From positions 15,626,164 through 15,690,163 of the forward strand of contig CM049315.1 in assembly GCA_026874595.1 (NCBI GenBank): 64,000 nt of DNA. Reading direction: 5' to 3'. Each line of letters begins with the position of its first letter. Position 1 is the first letter of the stretch. The stretch comes from Sipunculus nudus. Taxonomy: Eukaryota > Annelida > Sipuncula > Golfingiida > Sipunculidae. This document shows positions 49,901-60,619 of the stretch, piece after piece. The notes beneath the pieces are model-generated. The model made no database searches and was not told the DNA's origin. It saw nothing but the letters and a program-made list of their open reading frames with translations. The translations under genes were made by a program, and so were the position numbers.

Positions 49901-51548
49901 GTTTTTAATTTCAGTGGATTTCTACTGAGTATCAGTTCTTTTAACGATGGAAACACATGCTGTAACTTTGGAGGGATGAAGGAAAGCCTATTTTGCGACA
50001 GTTCCAGAATTTCCAGAGAAGGTTTCCGATGTGTCCTATTCAAAATTATTCCTTTAAGATTAGAATTTGCTATATCTAGGTGATTTAATTGGGGCAAGCA
50101 ATTTATAAAGGCCAAGGACAAATTATTAAACCTGTTCCTTCGAAAGCCTAAGGTTTTTAGTGAAGGGATGTCACATAAAGTTTTTTCTTCTATATCTTCC
50201 AACCGGCTGTAAAGGTAAAAGCCAATGAGGCCAGGGATATTATTTAAGTACGGCATGGATTCTTTGGAAGCATATTTTAAATTACTGATAGTCATTTCTA
50301 TATGCTCAACTGATTTTAGTTCTCGAAAAATATCTTTGCTCATTGTATGTGCGTTTAGAGAGTTACCTTGCATATGTAAAGATTTGAGATTTATCAATCC
50401 AGCGAAAGCTGAAGGTTCGATATGGGTCAGTTTATTCCTATATATATCTAAAGTAAGGATAGATTTCACGGGGATAAAGGAGCCGGGTTCAATATACTCA
50501 ATACCAATATCGTTCAGTTGTAAAACAGAGAGGTGAGAGACAGAAACTTTGGTCGCAAACGTTTCCGTGTTTAACCTCTTAAGTGTGTTCTTGCTTCCCA
50601 GGGACAGCTGAATTATCCTGGGATAACAGCTGAAAATCCAGCCAAGTGGCAGGCCGTCCAAGCTGCTGTTTACCACACTGACTGTCTCCACTGAATCCAG
50701 AGTGAATTCACATGGACTAATGACGTTACTTACAGAAAGCGTTAATGTTGTGATGTTCTTGGGTAACTGTGCGTGCGTAGACTGCTGGTAATTAGTGCAT
50801 TTCGCTGCAAACAATCCACCCGCATCATAACACCGGCACTCCGGTGGACATGATTGACACATAGATATTAGGACAATCAGGGATAAGGCAGTTAGGGATA
50901 TTTTCCCGTTCAGGTTAATTCTTCTGTATCTGCAAAATAAAATAGTATTTAATAAAACTAAATTAGAATATTTTGAAACTTCAAAAAGTAATATATTTAA
51001 TCATTAACCACCCGCCGGCACATGTAGGGGTCCATGATTATTCGTGTTACATGTCCCACGTTTTATTTTTCACAAAACATGGCGTCTTAGTCAAATCTAT
51101 CTGTTGTTTCTTGTGGAAAGATATAAGCTGCCTATACATTAAGCTTATGCCAGGCCTAATTCAGATGGGGCATTTAAAACATCTTCGGGGGAAAAAGTAT
51201 CTAAATATCTACAGTGTCTTGTCTTATATATATAATTCTCTGACTTAAGTTGGTCAGGGAGACCTTAATTTTCTTTTAAGTTTATTATCTTACATTTCAT
51301 GATACTTTTTCTTTCCAATGTTTATAAAGCTGTGATGCCCACATTAATGAATAATAAAAACACTTTGGTATAGAATCCCATATATCATTACAAGAGGTGT
51401 ACCTTACGCATTTGCTTCAACATATATTGTTAATATTTGTTTATGTTATCGAGTTCCTGAGCGGAGAAAACAGGAAACGTTACATCAAACAAAAACACGT
51501 GGTAAAACAACATATAATATAAGTAGAAGGTACTTACCTGAAAACCAT
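46790..51548 (-). CDS. Gene B: LRR and Ig-domain single-pass membrane protein, 691 residues
   Basis: Spliced model (minus): 51548-51538, 50929-49269, 48630-48520, 47082-46790; all junctions are GT-AG and the phases agree (2, 1, 1), giving 692 codons including TGA. Exon 1 supplies MVFR, and the signal peptide core TALSLIVLIS follows. Domains: LRRNT with CPPECRC at about 31-37; about ten leucine-rich repeats to about residue 410; LRRCT with NPLHCGCQLN; an Ig-like domain (about 480-555) with FLECHAQGDPPP and the GNYICRASN core; a Thr/Ser-rich stalk (exon 3); a transmembrane helix at 612-638 (ALLLYPLLATGVFVGTALVA start) with stop-transfer TRK; and a cytoplasmic tail of about 53 residues beginning with 16 Glu (642-657). 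At least seven N-glycosylation sequons lie outside the membrane. The LRR-Ig architecture is shared by LINGO, AMIGO, LRIG and many invertebrate cell-surface receptors used in adhesion, neural or immune recognition; no kinase or TIR domain is present. The exact orthology is unknown. Confidence 0.92.
46895..46942 (-). repeat. Coding GAG/GAA repeat encoding 16 glutamates in gene B
   Basis: The plus strand shows TCC/TTC triplets. In the gene frame they encode an uninterrupted Glu16 run one residue after the Arg-Lys of the stop-transfer signal. Mixed GAG and GAA codons suggest the run has some age, but its length is likely polymorphic. Confidence 0.93.
47449..47990. mobile_element. MITE, copy 2, inside the last intron of gene B
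   Basis: The terminal inverted repeats are longer than in copy 1. The left end TATAGTCCATTTCACCACC mirrors the right end whose reverse complement reads TATAGTCCGTTTCATCCCC, and the match continues inward through TGTCCACCTTGTTTTTG. The interior matches 32020-32506. A TA duplication at the ends would fit a Tc1/mariner-like origin, which is inference. It lies between coding exons 3 and 4 of gene B and does not touch the splice sites. Confidence 0.82.
48955..49140 (+). mobile_element. Possible tRNA-derived SINE in an intron of gene B
   Basis: GACGTGGTCTCGTGACTAAA could be an A-box region, and GGTTCCAAGTTCGAAACCCAC contains a B-box-like GTTCGAAACCC. An A-rich stretch follows. This is a single copy in the window, so the call is tentative. 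Confidence 0.4.
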
Positions 51549-51669
51549 AGTGAAAGACGATTACGAGTGCGAAAACACGGGCTTTATTTAAGGATAATAT
51601 GACCAAACCAGTATAATTGTAAAGCCAACCCAGTTTGTACGCGGCGAGCAGTATATCCAAATACCAGGT

Positions 51670-51679
51670 TATATTATAA
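51670..51679 (-). promoter_or_regulatory. Candidate TATA box for gene B
   Basis: On the minus strand TATAATATAA lies about 120 bp before the start codon at 51548. The sequence between is free of splice acceptors that would disturb a simple 5' UTR. The AT-rich context makes chance occurrence quite possible. Confidence 0.3.
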
Positions 51680-52589
51680 CATGCGGTCTATCTGTCGTGG
51701 ATCAGTGGACACAGGTCGCGATATAAATGAAAATATGTAACAACACATACAAGTTGGCGGATCCGCTGCGGGGGGGGGGGGGGGGGAGCGTAGTCATGAG
51801 TTTAGTCAAACAGATCTCTCACTAAGACAATCACATACTTTTCCATTTAAAATAAATCCAAATGAATCTTTTTACTGTTGTTGTTATCATTTTTACTTTC
51901 CTTCCGATCTTATTCCTTATTTACAACTGAGTAAATCCGCCCCTGTTGAGCTAACACAAGGTGCGTACCTAGAAACTCCCCTTTTTTACACCCCTTCCTT
52001 GTTCACTGCGCATGTATAAAGGGTACCCTCTGCTAAGTACATGATGCGTGTCACGTGACGGCCCACTTTAATTGTTTTGCATTGTGCTGTATATAGATAA
52101 GTATCTTTATAATGCCTAATAAAAAGGTAATTAGACTTTGCTGATGAGTTCATGCATCTTATTCTCCAAAGCTCTCCCCTGCTCACTCATCTTACCTTTT
52201 ATTTAGCAGACAGAATAACTGCTTGTATATGTGGTCTCTTTAAGAGACAGGTTATGGTAAGTGCACCATGATGAACCATGATGGATCAATTTTATCACTA
52301 ATTAATATATGCGTATAGAGTATATTTTATAAGGTAGGTATGGGAGGGGATTTCTCCAACATTATTTATTTTTTTTTTAATTTGAGAATAAATGTACAAA
52401 ACCGAAGCCCCCGTCAATATTGTCTTTAAAACACTGAACCAGAATATTGGAGATTACCTTGTAATAAAACAATTAAAAAAAGTGCATGTTATCAGTCACA
52501 GAGCAAAAAAAATGCTCCGCGCGGCCTTTGTTAAATCAGTCACAATCAGCATTACAAGGCCCATTACCCAGCTCAAAGTTTTTTTACTT
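51680..52589. other. Spacer with poly-G run
   Basis: A poly-G run lies at about 51770-51786. A segment near 51750 (GGCGGATCCGC) recalls the dispersed GGCGGATCC repeats. No gene was recognised. Confidence 0.45.
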
Positions 52590-52667
52590 TTTGTGGAGGT
52601 ATTTATGGAGGTATTTGTGGAGGTATTAGGAGGTTATTGCCTCCGCCAGGATGGTATGCGTTCATTC

Positions 52668-52712
<45 letters not shown>

Positions 52713-52790
52713 GTTCACAACAATACTAACGCAGTCATGGACGGAATCTCATGAAATTTTCAGGCCATTTGGGGTAATGGACAAATAAAA
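52590..52790 (+). repeat. Dispersed repeat with embedded (TG)n tract, copy 1
   Basis: Order of parts: TTATTGCCTCCGCCAGG, 'GTTCATTCCCGTTTG', (TG)n at about 52672-52711, 'TTGTTCACAA', 'GGAATCTCATGAAATTTTCA'. The same order occurs inverted at 60075-60290, so the microsatellite is part of a mobile or dispersed repeat, not random. Confidence 0.75.
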
Positions 52791-53534
52791 AATCAATTAC
52801 ATTTCGTTATGGATCCCTCACATGATTCGTATTGAGGAACATCATCAAGAACTATTCACAAATGTGAAGTCATTTATTAACCAATGAAGATAAAGCGAAT
52901 GCACTCACGTGTTGGGAAACACCCCACAATAGGAACCCCCCACACGGCGGAGGAATTAAAATTTCTAGTTCTTGACAGTGTTCTGTGACCTCCCCATCTA
53001 TTACCTGTGGCTATTACGCTGACTAAAAGTAAGTTTTTCGAAATCACACGTATATATCGCACACAGGGACAGAAACGAGCAAAAGAGAGGGATCAGCTAA
53101 GTAGTGGACGACTTTGGCTTTAGGTCATCGTCAAAAATAAATATCAAGTACCAATCAGTCACCTTTGATTAATTTTGTTCCTAAATGTAAGGTCATTTTT
53201 TTTTTCAATTCAGCCATACTGGAGAGCTAATGGAAACCAGGAAAGAACCGAGCGATAATGGGGTAAGCGATGGAGTGTATGACCATGAAAATATCGTCAA
53301 GGTCGAATGTAAATATAATTTTTAAATCTGTCACCTATGGCTTATTTTGTGCCCCAAGATTAGTTTATGAAAATCGGCTACAACGAAGACAAGTTATCGA
53401 TGGTTATGAACTCGGGGGGATGAGTACATCAGAATTATGGTCAGAATGTTTAATTGAATCTACCACATACTGGAGTTTAGATTCCTGGTTTAATGTAAAC
53501 TTGCATGTCTTTAGTCTCTTGTAAAAACATCTAA
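52791..53534. other. Spacer, no gene supported
   Basis: Short frames on both strands have no recognisable features. Confidence 0.4.
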
Positions 53535-53650
53535 ACATAAATCCTGGAGAAGGCTTAAATACCAATGATATGATTGTGACGTCACTTCCAGAGTGTAAAC
53601 TTAAGTCCTGGGTTAATACCAATGATATGATTGTGACGTCACTGCTAAAG
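53535..53650. repeat. 57-bp tandem duplication with a CRE palindrome in each copy
   Basis: The phrase AATACCAATGATATGATTGTGACGTCACT occurs twice (parts: AATACCAATGATATGATTG and TGACGTCACT). The TGACGTCA octamers are at 53577-53584 and 53634-53641. TGACGTCA is the consensus CREB/ATF site; no gene start is recognised close by. Confidence 0.8.
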
Positions 53651-54661
53651 TGCCTCATGTATACCACTTGACTTGAACACGCATATGACTTGTGTCGCTT
53701 TATTGTAACAGACCCTTTGATACTTAATCAATACCTGGTATGACCAGGTGTCACCATTCTAATAATAACTGAACATCTGATATTTTTTCACCATTAATAT
53801 GTTGCTAACACAGAAATAAACGAAGTCACTTATGAGTTTCACAAATTAACATATCTGTTTTATTATTTCTTTTAATAATATTATTTACACGTTCTATATG
53901 CCAGAATATATTTGACTAAATGTTCATAATATACGTTAAATATGAAAATAATATATTTGTACAGTTTATATTAGTTGGCAGTACGTCCATCATTATGGCA
54001 ATTAGAACTTGTTTCCACACACCACACATATATTTTCTTTGATTTAATGGTATAATATGTATTATAATGAAATAATGACAATTTTGATTAAGAATTACGT
54101 TACTTATTTTTTTTTAAATTTTTTATCATCATCCATTGAAAGAATGACATCGCCAAAAATAATTATTGTGTTTGACACAAATGTATTTACCAGGTCAAGT
54201 TAGGTTGAATGACAGCCTCATCGAATAATAAGATATAGTCAGGGAAATGAAGTAAGTGATATTTGATAATGTTGTGTTTTTTTTTTATCATTCATGTGTG
54301 TTGATCAGTATAGAGCGGTCTGTTGATGTATTAAGTAAAGGAACTTACTAGGCCTCAATTTGTTATGGTTGGCTGACAGAAGATTCTGGAGGCCTAGACA
54401 CTAGCAAAGATCAGCGATCAATTTACAGCAATCTCTGTGGACCAGTAACACTGCTGTGCTACCAGCATTACTATATGAATGTCAAATGTGAATATCTTCA
54501 TTAATTCGATACTTAGGAAGGAAAGCTCCCCGTTCTTTGGAGGGCATCCAGGACTTTCTTTAATACTAACTGTTCAGCGACATTGAGTTTTCCATGGATA
54601 TGCTTTGTTTCTCATGATCAGAGTTGTAATCAAATTTGGGTCACAGCCCACAGACTCCACT
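53651..54661. other. AT-rich spacer
   Basis: No coding or repeat feature was recognised. Confidence 0.45.
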
Positions 54662-54850
54662 TGCCAGGGACGGATCCAGGATTTAGGAAAAGGAGGGGTC
54701 CAACCTAGGATGACTATTGACAAGACCTATAAAGGGTCTGGAAAAAGGGGGGAGGGCCCAGGCCGCAAAAATTGGTCTGAAACCCTTAAATAAAGTTGCG
54801 GTTGCTGAATAAAAAAGAGGATCTGGATCCCCTGAATCCGCTTCTGCATT
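54662..54850 (+). repeat. Dispersed repeat of the GGCGGATCCAAGATTT type, copy 2
   Basis: GGGACGGATCCAGGATTTAGG, then G-rich blocks and 'CCAGGCCGCAAAAATTG', 'AAAGTTGCGGTTG', 'CTGAATCCGCTTCTG'. It matches 5681-5866 part by part. Confidence 0.75.
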
Positions 54851-56219
54851 TGCCTTGATCCAGCACTGCTTGTGAAGTTTGTTGTTTCACATTCTAACCA
54901 GAGCAGATATTCCAAACAGTTTTCACATTTGAAAATTAGATTGAAGGGACATGGGGCCATACCACAGGCTGTAAACGATGCAGGGAACAGTAACACATGG
55001 CTCGGATTTGAATGACGTCAGTGCAGGATTGTGGGAGGGGGGTTTACCTTGCTGTATAATGTCATTGTGCTGGCATGCCAGTCGGGAGTGAGGGTATTGT
55101 AATGGGTTCTGTCTGTTTTTATGTATGTAACTCAAAAACTAAAGCAGATTTCCACTTGAAAATTTTACGAAAGGTGGGTCTTGAAAATATTTTAGTCCTC
55201 GAAGACGAGCTTGACCCGGAATCAAGATTCTGGAATATACTGTTTTAAAAATATTTTATAATTAATTCACCTGACAGATCGCAGCACGGCGTGGTTCTTG
55301 CTTTCGTGCCTTTGTAAATTTTCATTACTATCTATAATATGTGTTAATCAAGTCCATTTAATGTATCTGCACCAAATATAACAATTCAATGCATTAAAAA
55401 TTAAAATGCTACGGCAAAGAACCCAGATCGCGATCAGTAAAGCAAGTGCTTTCAATTCTTTTTCATTTACACTATTAAACAAGCAGACTTATTGCTATGA
55501 TTGCATCCACAAACAGTAACTGGAACTTTTCATAATTCCCTAATGAAAAGACAGTGGTAATTATTGGTCTGTTCGTTACATGGTACATAATTTACACCTA
55601 AAGTACATTAATACTATAACAATACCACATTAAATCAATTCTTGTTTGGTGCAAATTACATTGTTTCAGCAGTATTGTAATGGATTCTTGCGTGGCGATG
55701 TAGTGTGTTACATCGGGTAAGGCTGAGGGGAGAATGTGTTCTTGGTAGGTCACTGAATTTTTTATTGTTTATTATTTAATGATATATACTTTCTGGTTCA
55801 TATGTATTGATGGGCAAAGGATTTAATATCAGCAGCCAAAGTTAAAGAGAAGCATGACAGAAGAAGGGAGATTATATTTAACAATATGGAATACATGACA
55901 GTTTTACACGATTCTTCTGCTCTAGATGTTTCCAGCTGGATGCCACACAATTACATTTAAGTTAAACATTTGTGCTTGGCAAAAATTTGTTGATTGACGT
56001 CAAAGTAAACGTTTTAATTAATTGACCATAATATATTGTTTAAAATAGTTATATTGTGCCAATATTGTAACCAGATTCATAAATACAGGATACAGAATCG
56101 TTTCAGTCATTCATGATAGTAAGCCCCAAAAGATGGCACTAACAATCAATAGCCATGCAATTCCGCAAAACGCCGTGTGTCTTTTAGTACGTCTTTTTCA
56201 TGAATTTGATGCATCACAT
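54851..56219. other. AT-rich spacer
   Basis: No gene was recognised. Minus-strand frames at 54923-55135 lack supporting features. Confidence 0.45.
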
Positions 56220-56660
56220 TTATAAATGGGTTATCTTAAACATTTCCGTGACAGCGGAAAGAGAACGCTGGTTTTTGTCTCCTATGAAGTTTGATTTTAA
56301 AAATTTAACGAGGGTGTCCCTCACAAAAAAAGTGGGCAAAAATCGTGACAGCCCGAAATAAAAAATGGCCGACGCCCGCAATTTTGATTTTTCTTTATCC
56401 GCAATGCTGTTCAATAAATGGATTATCTGATTTTGGGGATCGAAGAATTCACCTTTGATATAAGAAATGTGATTTGACTTATCTAGAGCTTAAAATCTAA
56501 GATTGCCGCCAAATTTTTCTCAGATGGGTTACTTTCTCTCACACCTGACGTACAGGCTCCATAATAAGCTCTAGTGGTTCGTTTCTCATGTATGAATGTT
56601 AATTTGAAAGTTAGCGGGGGTTGCACTCACAACAAAAATCCGTCATTACCTTATAAATTC
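56220..56660. repeat. Diverged tandem repeat, about 310 bp, about 1.5 copies
   Basis: The themes GATTTTAAAAATTTAACGAGGGTGTCCCTCAC (about 56290) and TAATTTGAAAGTTAGCGGGGGTTGCACTCAC (about 56600) correspond (common core TTAxCGxGGGTxxxxCTCAC), as do 'AAATGGGTTATCTTAAA' and 'AAATGGATTATCTGATT'. Low similarity; old. Confidence 0.45.
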
Positions 56661-57184
56661 TTATGGTGTGTCAATACCAATTCACCCCAGACAGAAAAAA
56701 AATCATAAGATTATCATATCAAACATTTGAACTATTGAAATATATTAATACGCATTCTGACCTCGAGAGGGCAGCACCTCATTTCCCCACAGTTCAGCAT
56801 CTGGTAGATGGAACTATCACACTATCATATCACATAGAGAAATATCTTCATGTTTTTTTAAATCTGATTTATTAAAGTAATTGAATTAAGTCGGATAAAC
56901 CATGCAGGTCAACACATTAACTGTAAATTACGTAACCACAATATTTAATTTAACAGAACTATAAAATATTTGGGATTGATTTTTTTTTCTGTTCAGTTCA
57001 TTTCTAGACCCAAAATTAAGCGTTCCTGTAAAACACTTTTCGCTCCACACACTTACAGGCCCTTTAAAGGTGCTACTATCTTTATGAAGGAGAGGATGGT
57101 GATATCATAATTAAAAACATGTTTTGATATTAAAATATGATCAGACCTTCTGATTACTGAGCATATGAGTAGGAGCAAACCGGA
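56661..57184. other. Spacer
   Basis: A 70-codon frame at 56663-56875 (+) has no recognised domain. The rest is AT-rich. Confidence 0.4.
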
Positions 57185-57420
57185 ATGTATATATGTTGGA
57201 GCCTGTTTGCGGATCTGGACCATCTGCCGATGGGCTTGGCCCAATAACCGATGTTAATTTTTGTTCGTAATACGTTATTACTTCATTATCTTGATGACTT
57301 TTGTACTCAAACTAACATTTCTCAGAACTTAAATGTGTTTATTGAAACATAAATCACTATCACAGTCTTTCATCAATAATTTTATCATCAAAATTACATA
57401 GATGTGCATTCAGTGTTACT
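57185..57420. repeat. Left arm of a large inverted repeat
   Basis: Reading rightward it runs GTTTGCGGATCTGG, GGGCTTGGCCCAATAACCGA, TTATCTTGATGACTTTTGTA, 'AACTTAAATGTGTTTATTGAAACAT', 'CAATAATTTTATCATCAA' and 'AGATGTGCATTCAGTGTTAC'. The reverse complement of 58602-58945 gives the same phrases in the same order. The right arm has about 100 extra bases that contain repeated palindromes. Confidence 0.9.
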
Positions 57421-57441
57421 GAATCTAAAGGATTCAAAATT

Positions 57442-57638
57442 ATGGATTTGCCTGCTCTTGGGGTGTCCAAAACACTTGTTATTCCCTCTAAAGCCAAGCC
57501 CGGAGAAGAGGTCAGCAAGTATCTACGGGTAGTCCCTGTTGTTAGTCTGTTTGACGTCGCCAAGAACATCCGCGAGAGGGAGGTGGACCACGCAGGATAT
57601 CGAAAGACCTTTGCCCATGAAAGTGTTTCATTTATCAT
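57442..57638 (+). CDS. Exon-like segment, first 65 codons of an unidentified protein
   Basis: An ATG in a strong context (AAAATTATGG) opens MDLPALGVSKTLVIPSKAKP and continues with VSLFDVAKNIREREVDHAGY and KTFAHESVSFI into a consensus donor (ATCAT|GTAAGTTGG) at 57638/57639, leaving phase 2. Codon third positions are GC-rich, unlike the flanks, and composition is protein-like with no stop. No matching downstream exon was found before the window's repeats, and I do not recognise the sequence. The bases just upstream belong to the inverted repeat arm. The antisense frame is open too, but lacks splice sites and looks unnatural. Confidence 0.5.
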
Positions 57639-58038
57639 GTAAGTTGGTGAATTGGTCATACCTAAATGCGTTTACCCTTAAGTGTTATTATACTGTTAGT
57701 GACAACCAAATTAACTAGAAAGCACTCACAGAGCACATGCCTCCGCCTGTACATGTACTCATGCAAGTACATCCGCTTATATGACATGAATAGTATATGG
57801 CCTTTTAGACAAAAAAGGTACAACCCTTTCAAAATAGTGTGTCATCTAAAACACCGTATTATCATAATTTTTTAAATTTATATAGATTTTTTTTCCATAT
57901 ATGTTTATTGTGCCGAATCCAAGCAGGGTCTATAAATAAGTTAAGAATAGTTCCTAGTAAGCTGAGCTAAAATTTTATTCGATAACAGTGTCTCATACAG
58001 ACCGCAATTATTAATATGCAAGTATTAACTACATTTAC

Positions 58039-58179
58039 CCTCGGCATCATCTCTGTGATAACCTGAAAAAAGGAGTATTGTCCGACTTCCCTGCTGCTCT
58101 CATCACCAGGACGCCATGCAACAATTCTGTACGAATGCCAAATAGAGAGCTTATCAATAAGCCACTTCTCCAAAAGAAA
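58039..58179 (-). CDS. Exon-like segment on the minus strand, 47 codons, unidentified protein
   Basis: Flanked by a good acceptor (CATCTTGTTACAG) and a donor (CCGAGG|GTAAAT), it is exactly 141 bp in phase 0 and fully open: FLLEKWLIDKLSIWHSYRIV, then AWRPGDESSREVGQYSFFQV and ITEMMPR. The Trp/Tyr-rich, charged composition and exact frame support a real internal exon or a remnant of one. I cannot name the family. Neighbouring exons were not found; the nearest candidate upstream on this strand is the frame at 58930-59170. Confidence 0.45.
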
Positions 58180-58292
58180 CTGTAACAAGATGTGTTATTG
58201 TGGTGATAGTGCATGATTTTGATTGATTCTGAGATCAAATGACTCTGAGAGAGTGTTTGCTATATATATATATATAATGTTTAGGGTAACAT

Positions 58293-58294
<2 letters not shown>

Positions 58295-58362
<68 letters not shown>
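58295..58362. repeat. (TA)n microsatellite
   Basis: About 33 TA units; a shorter TA tract is at 58260-58276. Confidence 0.97.
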
Positions 58363-58364
<2 letters not shown>

Positions 58365-58601
58365 TTATTTAAAATGAATTTGAGAAACTGATTTTGTACA
58401 ATATATAATTGCTCTTTGGTAAAATTATAAGGTACCATGGAAGTCACATCTATGTGATAATGTAAATGGTAATGCAATGTAAACAGCTGTAATTACTCTT
58501 TGGTAAAAAGTGAACCTCATCAAACTCTTAACATAACACGAATTCAATGTAGACTAATTAAGAATGGTGTGAAAAGGTTATGAAATAGGGTATATTGTAA
58601 C

Positions 58602-58945
58602 ACTGAAGGCACATCTATGTAGTTTTCTATGCACATCTTTGTAATATTGATGATAAAATTATTGATGTAAGGCTGTGATTGATGTTTCAATACACACATT
58701 TAAGTTCATAGAAAATTTGTCTGAGTACAAAAGTCATCAAGATAATAAAATGATAACGCATTACTAACAAAAACTAAAATCGGTTATTGGGCCAAGCCCA
58801 TCTGCAGATGGGCCAGAAAATGCATGGTATCAAATCCGGTACTGGGCTGCCCATCTGCAGATGGGCAGCCTAATGACGGATCCTCATATGGGCCAAGCCC
58901 GTCGGTAGATGGGCCAGATCCGCAAACGGGCTCTAACATATACAT
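58602..58945. repeat. Right arm of the large inverted repeat, with repeated palindromes
   Basis: Reverse-complement match to 57185-57420. An insertion of about 100 bp in this arm carries GCCCATCTGCAGATGGGC (58796-58813) and the same core extended to a perfect 26-bp palindrome at 58845-58870 (half: GGCTGCCCATCTG), plus a diverged copy near 58898-58916. Confidence 0.9.
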
Positions 58946-59170
58946 CTGATAGAATTCTGATGGTTGTGTTGAGTTTTCACATTTTGGAGACTTTACTTTC
59001 GAAGTCACCAGGTTGTATAGCCTTTGTCCATTCCTCAACGCATTTCTCAACACAGTATCAGGAAAATGAGAGGAAATAAAGGTGACTTGGCATACAGAGG
59101 TCCAAAGGATAAAAAATTGGTTATCAATGAAAGATATAACTAAGTAAGTACGCCAAAAATGCGAAACCAT
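58784..59170 (-). other. 128-codon open frame of uncertain status
   Basis: The first 80 or so codons are unique sequence with protein-like composition (SSHFPDTVLRNALRNGQRLY, LVTSKVKSPKCEN). The last 45 run into the inverted repeat and translate its palindromes (GPSTDGLG, CPSADGQPSTG), so the C-terminus is unlikely to be real. It could be an exon that splices to 58179, but no convincing donor was identified. Confidence 0.2.
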
Positions 59171-60074
59171 GTTACATTGATATCATTGGTTTCAGTGAAG
59201 TAAATCTCCAAATTTTATTATCCGTAATTTTAAATTAAGATGCCTTGGCGTCCTTTTCCTGTAGAAAGTTATTGAGGACTGAGTGCTTTGCGATATATAG
59301 GTACTTGAAATAAGATAAAAATATTGAAAATGTTTTTTTAAAATTATAACTTTGATATTTCATTGCATTTAAACTTGGGTTGAGCATAATTATGATGTCA
59401 AACCTGGTACCTTAATTTTGTTGAAGCTACACATTGACTTCTTTCAATTCGATCAAAAATCAAGTACTCATATTTTTAATTAAAAAAATAAATGAAAGTG
59501 TAGTCTCAGCCTACATTTTTTTCCACCACCAGGCTCCAAATCAGACTTTCCTGTGATCAATACAGAAAGTGTGTTACGGTTCGCCTAGCAATACCAGGGT
59601 GTTGTTTTTCATGTTTGTTCCTAAAATTGTAAAAAAAAAAAACCGACAGACTTAACTGAATCTGGAAGTTCAGCGGCGACTCTTATATCACTAACAGCTG
59701 GGTCAGTCAGAGAGCTGTAAATTAGTTATATAATTTGCCTCAAGGTGGCAGTACCTGTCCTAAGAGTTGCAATAGAGCGAGAGCAAGTCTTTGGTGGCAG
59801 AGGAGGTCTGAGACCATGGTCCACAGAGAGTTAAAGCGGGATTTCTGTGTCGCGGGATGGGGGTGGGCGTGGGGGTTGGTGCTAATAAGAGGTAAGCCCC
59901 TGTCAGAGTGTATAGGTACAGGTCAGACTAACCCTATAGGTTAACACTGTAAACTAGAAATCTGTATTCTAAGGAATGCAAACCTCCGCCATGTGTTTGC
60001 ATTCACATATTCGGCCCATGTTCCCAGATAAATTTCTGCATAAGTAACTATACATTTATTAATATTCCTTGATG
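59171..60074. other. AT-rich spacer
   Basis: No gene was recognised. Confidence 0.45.
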
Positions 60075-60290
60075 ACGTTCCTGGGCCCAAATCATTTCCA
60101 TATCCACACCATAATCTTCTTTAGCATATTCCCGAAATACCATGAAAATTTCATGAGATTCTGTTCAAGACTAGTATCGACTAGTCACATTGTGAACAAA
60201 CACACACACACACACGCACACACAAATATGCAAACACAAAAAAACACACACGAACGGGCATGAACACTTACCCTGCTGGCGAAGTCAATA
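60075..60290 (-). repeat. Dispersed repeat with embedded (TG)n tract, copy 2
   Basis: The reverse complement reads 'GTTCATGCCCGTTCG', an interrupted (TG)n tract, 'TTTGTTCACAA', then 'AGAATCTCATGAAATTTTCA', the same order as 52590-52790. Confidence 0.75.
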
Positions 60291-60619
60291 AACTTGTTTT
60301 TCAATCATGCCTAGGCACATTTTCACAGTTCCAGCATGTGGCCATAAGAGCCTAGCTTAAATTCTATTTTAAAGATGCTAGAAAGTGGCGCCTCATGTAT
60401 ATCATTTTTTTTAATTATGAATTAGTTTCTACCCCCATCTCAAGATGGCACCACCTCTCGCGGGGCAAACGTTGGAAAATGTACACCTCGTACAGCTTCT
60501 TACGTCACACCTTTCCCTCGGCAGAAAAAGATATCATCTCTGCATGATTATTAAGCTAAATTTCTATACTATCAATAAAAAGAAAGCCATATAATAATGG
60601 CCCTATTGTTATTTTTAGG

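Noticed and set aside
57360-57659. Open antisense frame of 99 codons over the 57442-57638 exon-like segment
   Set aside because: No acceptor or donor supports it, its start lies in flanking DNA and its end runs into the inverted repeat; the plus strand has a better start context and a consensus donor.
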